Shown in pieces: positions 62,833 through 64,000 of a stretch of 64,000 nt of DNA. The DNA lies in assembly GCF_008180195.1 (NCBI RefSeq), contig NZ_VTAV01000002.1, positions 62,001 through 126,000 on the forward strand. Direction: 5' to 3'. Position numbers and translations under genes: made by a program. Under the pieces are notes generated by a model. The model was not told the origin of the DNA. It did not search any database and saw nothing but the letters and a program-made list of their open reading frames with translations. This DNA comes from Sphingobacterium phlebotomi (GTDB lineage: Bacteria > Bacteroidota > Bacteroidia > Sphingobacteriales > Sphingobacteriaceae). Positions within the stretch are counted from its first letter, which is position 1. Every line of letters starts with the position of its first letter.

Positions 62833-64000
62833 TTATAAAACGGTATCTTCCAATTCTTCTGACTTACGAGCAAAATCAGTGGTATAATGTAACCCTCTGC
62901 TTTCTTTCCGTTGCATAGCAGATTTAACAATTAAATAAGAAACTTGTATCACGTTACGCAATTCACATAGCTTTACCGATAACTTCGTATTTTTATAAAA
63001 ATCCTCTGTTTCTTCATATAAAAATCCCAAACGTCTGATGGCTCTATCCAAACGAAAATCGGATCGCACTATACCTACATAGTCACTCATTAATTTCTGC
63101 GTTTCACGTAAATTATGCGTAACCAATATTTCTTCGTTCATCAGCTGCACTTTTGATTCATCCCAAACCGGAATACCATCTGCATAATCCAATCTCTGTA
63201 ATACAGATGAAGCATCCTCAAAAATTCTATGTGCGTATACCACCGCTTCCAACAAAGAATTTGAAGCCAAACGATTGGCCCCGTGAAGTCCCGTAGAAGA
63301 GCATTCCCCACAAGCATACAAATTTTGAATAGAAGTCCTGCCATTTTCATCAACCATAATACCACCACATAAATAATGCGCGGCAGGCGTTACTGGTATG
63401 TAATCCTTCGTCATATCTAACCCTACAGAAAGACATTTCTCATAAATATTAGGAAAATGTGCAATAATATCTGCTTTCTTACGATGCGTAATATCCAAAT
63501 AAACGAAATCAAGACCTGATTTCTTCATTTCATTGTCTATCGCTCTTGCAACAATATCCCTGGGAGCTAAGGATGCACGCTCGTCATATTCCTCCATAAA
63601 TGATTCCCCGGTCACTCTTCTTAATATACCGCCAAAACCACGTACTGCCTCAGAAATAAGGAAAGACGGTGATTCTTTTGGATTATACAGCGAGGTCGGG
63701 TGAAACTGTATAAACTCCATGTTTCTAACCTTACCCTTTGCGCGATACACCATCGCGATACCATCACCCGTAGCAATAGTCGGATTCGTTGTACTACCAT
63801 ATACATGTCCCGCCCCTCCGGAAGCCATTAATGTCACCTTACTAAGAAAAGTTTCTATGGTATTACTTTTCGTATTCAGCGCATAGATACCAAAACAACG
63901 GATGTCTGTCGTACTTCTATCCACATGAATACCTTGATGATGTTGTGTAATCAAATCAACGGCAAAATAATGTGTTAATATTTCAATATTGGGATGCTGA
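62833..64000 (-). CDS. nadB: L-aspartate oxidase, C-terminal part
   Basis: This flavoenzyme oxidises aspartate to iminoaspartate in NAD synthesis. The frame is open to the right edge, so the start and the FAD-binding N-terminus are missing; about 389 residues are visible. [57 protein letters not shown] and the active-site [15 protein letters not shown] match Nad[49 protein letters not shown] is also diagnostic. nadA and nadC are not in view. Confidence 0.96.
   Translation of the reverse strand, partial: QHPNIEILTHYFAVDLITQHHQGIHVDRSTTDIRCFGIYALNTKSNTIETFLSKVTLMASGGAGHVYGSTTNPTIATGDGIAMVYRAKGKVRNMEFIQFHPTSLYNPKESPSFLISEAVRGFGGILRRVTGESFMEEYDERASLAPRDIVARAIDNEMKKSGLDFVYLDITHRKKADIIAHFPNIYEKCLSVGLDMTKDYIPVTPAAHYLCGGIMVDENGRTSIQNLYACGECSSTGLHGANRLASNSLLEAVVYAHRIFEDASSVLQRLDYADGIPVWDESKVQLMNEEILVTHNLRETQKLMSDYVGIVRSDFRLDRAIRRLGFLYEETEDFYKNTKLSVKLCELRNVIQVSYLIVKSAMQRKESRGLHYTTDFARKSEELEDTVL

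Noticed and set aside
62802-62930. N-terminal extension of the carbonic-anhydrase-like gene
   Set aside because: It overlaps the end of nadB and has no hexapeptide repeats.
63100-63115. Third parS-like sequence (CGTTTCACGTAAATTA)
   Set aside because: Only 12 of 16 bases match, the symmetry is broken, and it lies inside nadB coding sequence; best seen as chance.
1-64000. Search for CRISPR arrays, insertion sequences, integrases and toxin-antitoxin pairs
   Set aside because: No regular spacer-repeat pattern, transposase or recombinase motif was noticed on either strand.

Overview
The window looks like chromosome from a member of the Bacteroidota, most probably Sphingobacteriaceae (Sphingobacterium, Pedobacter, Olivibacter and relatives). 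The evidence is two SusC/SusD pairs, a one-protein hybrid two-component regulator, many Bacteroidota-only families (DUF3078, DUF2007, the PTGGPKD-type Ig-like lipoprotein, a DUF6952-like protein), TAnnTTTG promoter elements instead of sigma70 boxes, and futalosine-pathway menaquinone synthesis. No phage, insertion sequence, integrase or CRISPR array was seen.

Region 1 (1-12505, all minus strand) holds a polysaccharide uptake cluster cut by the left edge (susC, susD, a surface lipoprotein), then a housekeeping aconitase, then a 1332-residue hybrid two-component regulator. A perfect 24-bp palindrome lies between aconitase and susC. Region 2 (12676-27428, all plus strand, divergent from the regulator) is a complete-looking polysaccharide utilisation locus. 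It encodes three formylglycine-type sulfatases, a second SusC/SusD pair, a GH5-like and a GH43-like hydrolase, and two related TIM-barrel proteins with clan GH-A-style catalytic glutamates that I cannot place in a numbered family. Its genes are nearly contiguous, so it is probably one or a few transcripts switched on by the adjacent regulator. The target is most likely a sulfated glycan; its identity cannot be read from the sequence. A tRNA-Arg(CCT) gene closes the locus.

Region 3 (27.7-33.7 kb, plus) has a peroxiredoxin-thioredoxin-small protein operon, then a PIG-L deacetylase, two tiny membrane proteins (one not reached by ordinary ORF cut-offs) and a sodium:solute symporter. Region 4 (33.7-39.9 kb, minus) is envelope and cofactor genes: an amidase, DUF3078, a CarboxypepD_reg-like protein, two glucosaminidase-LysM paralogues, an O-methyltransferase, folE and a pterin synthase. 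Region 5 (40.0-53.4 kb) is core metabolism: mqnB, pdhB, gcvH, anmK, cdsA with its overlapping neighbours, a tricorn-type protease, and a zinc ribbon/Nif3/RsmI-like operon.

Region 6 (53.5-64.0 kb) has two lipoproteins, apaG, an unusual 680-bp non-coding stretch with hairpins and degenerate repeats, an ABC-F ATPase, two parS-like sites, mnmG, an Ig-like lipoprotein, a gamma carbonic anhydrase and the C-terminal part of nadB. The parS-like pair next to mnmG suggests that the right end lies near the chromosomal origin.

The best candidates for undescribed biology are the paralogous GH-A-like pair with its sulfatases, the 39-residue membrane protein coupled to the symporter, and the non-coding stretch upstream of the ABC-F gene.
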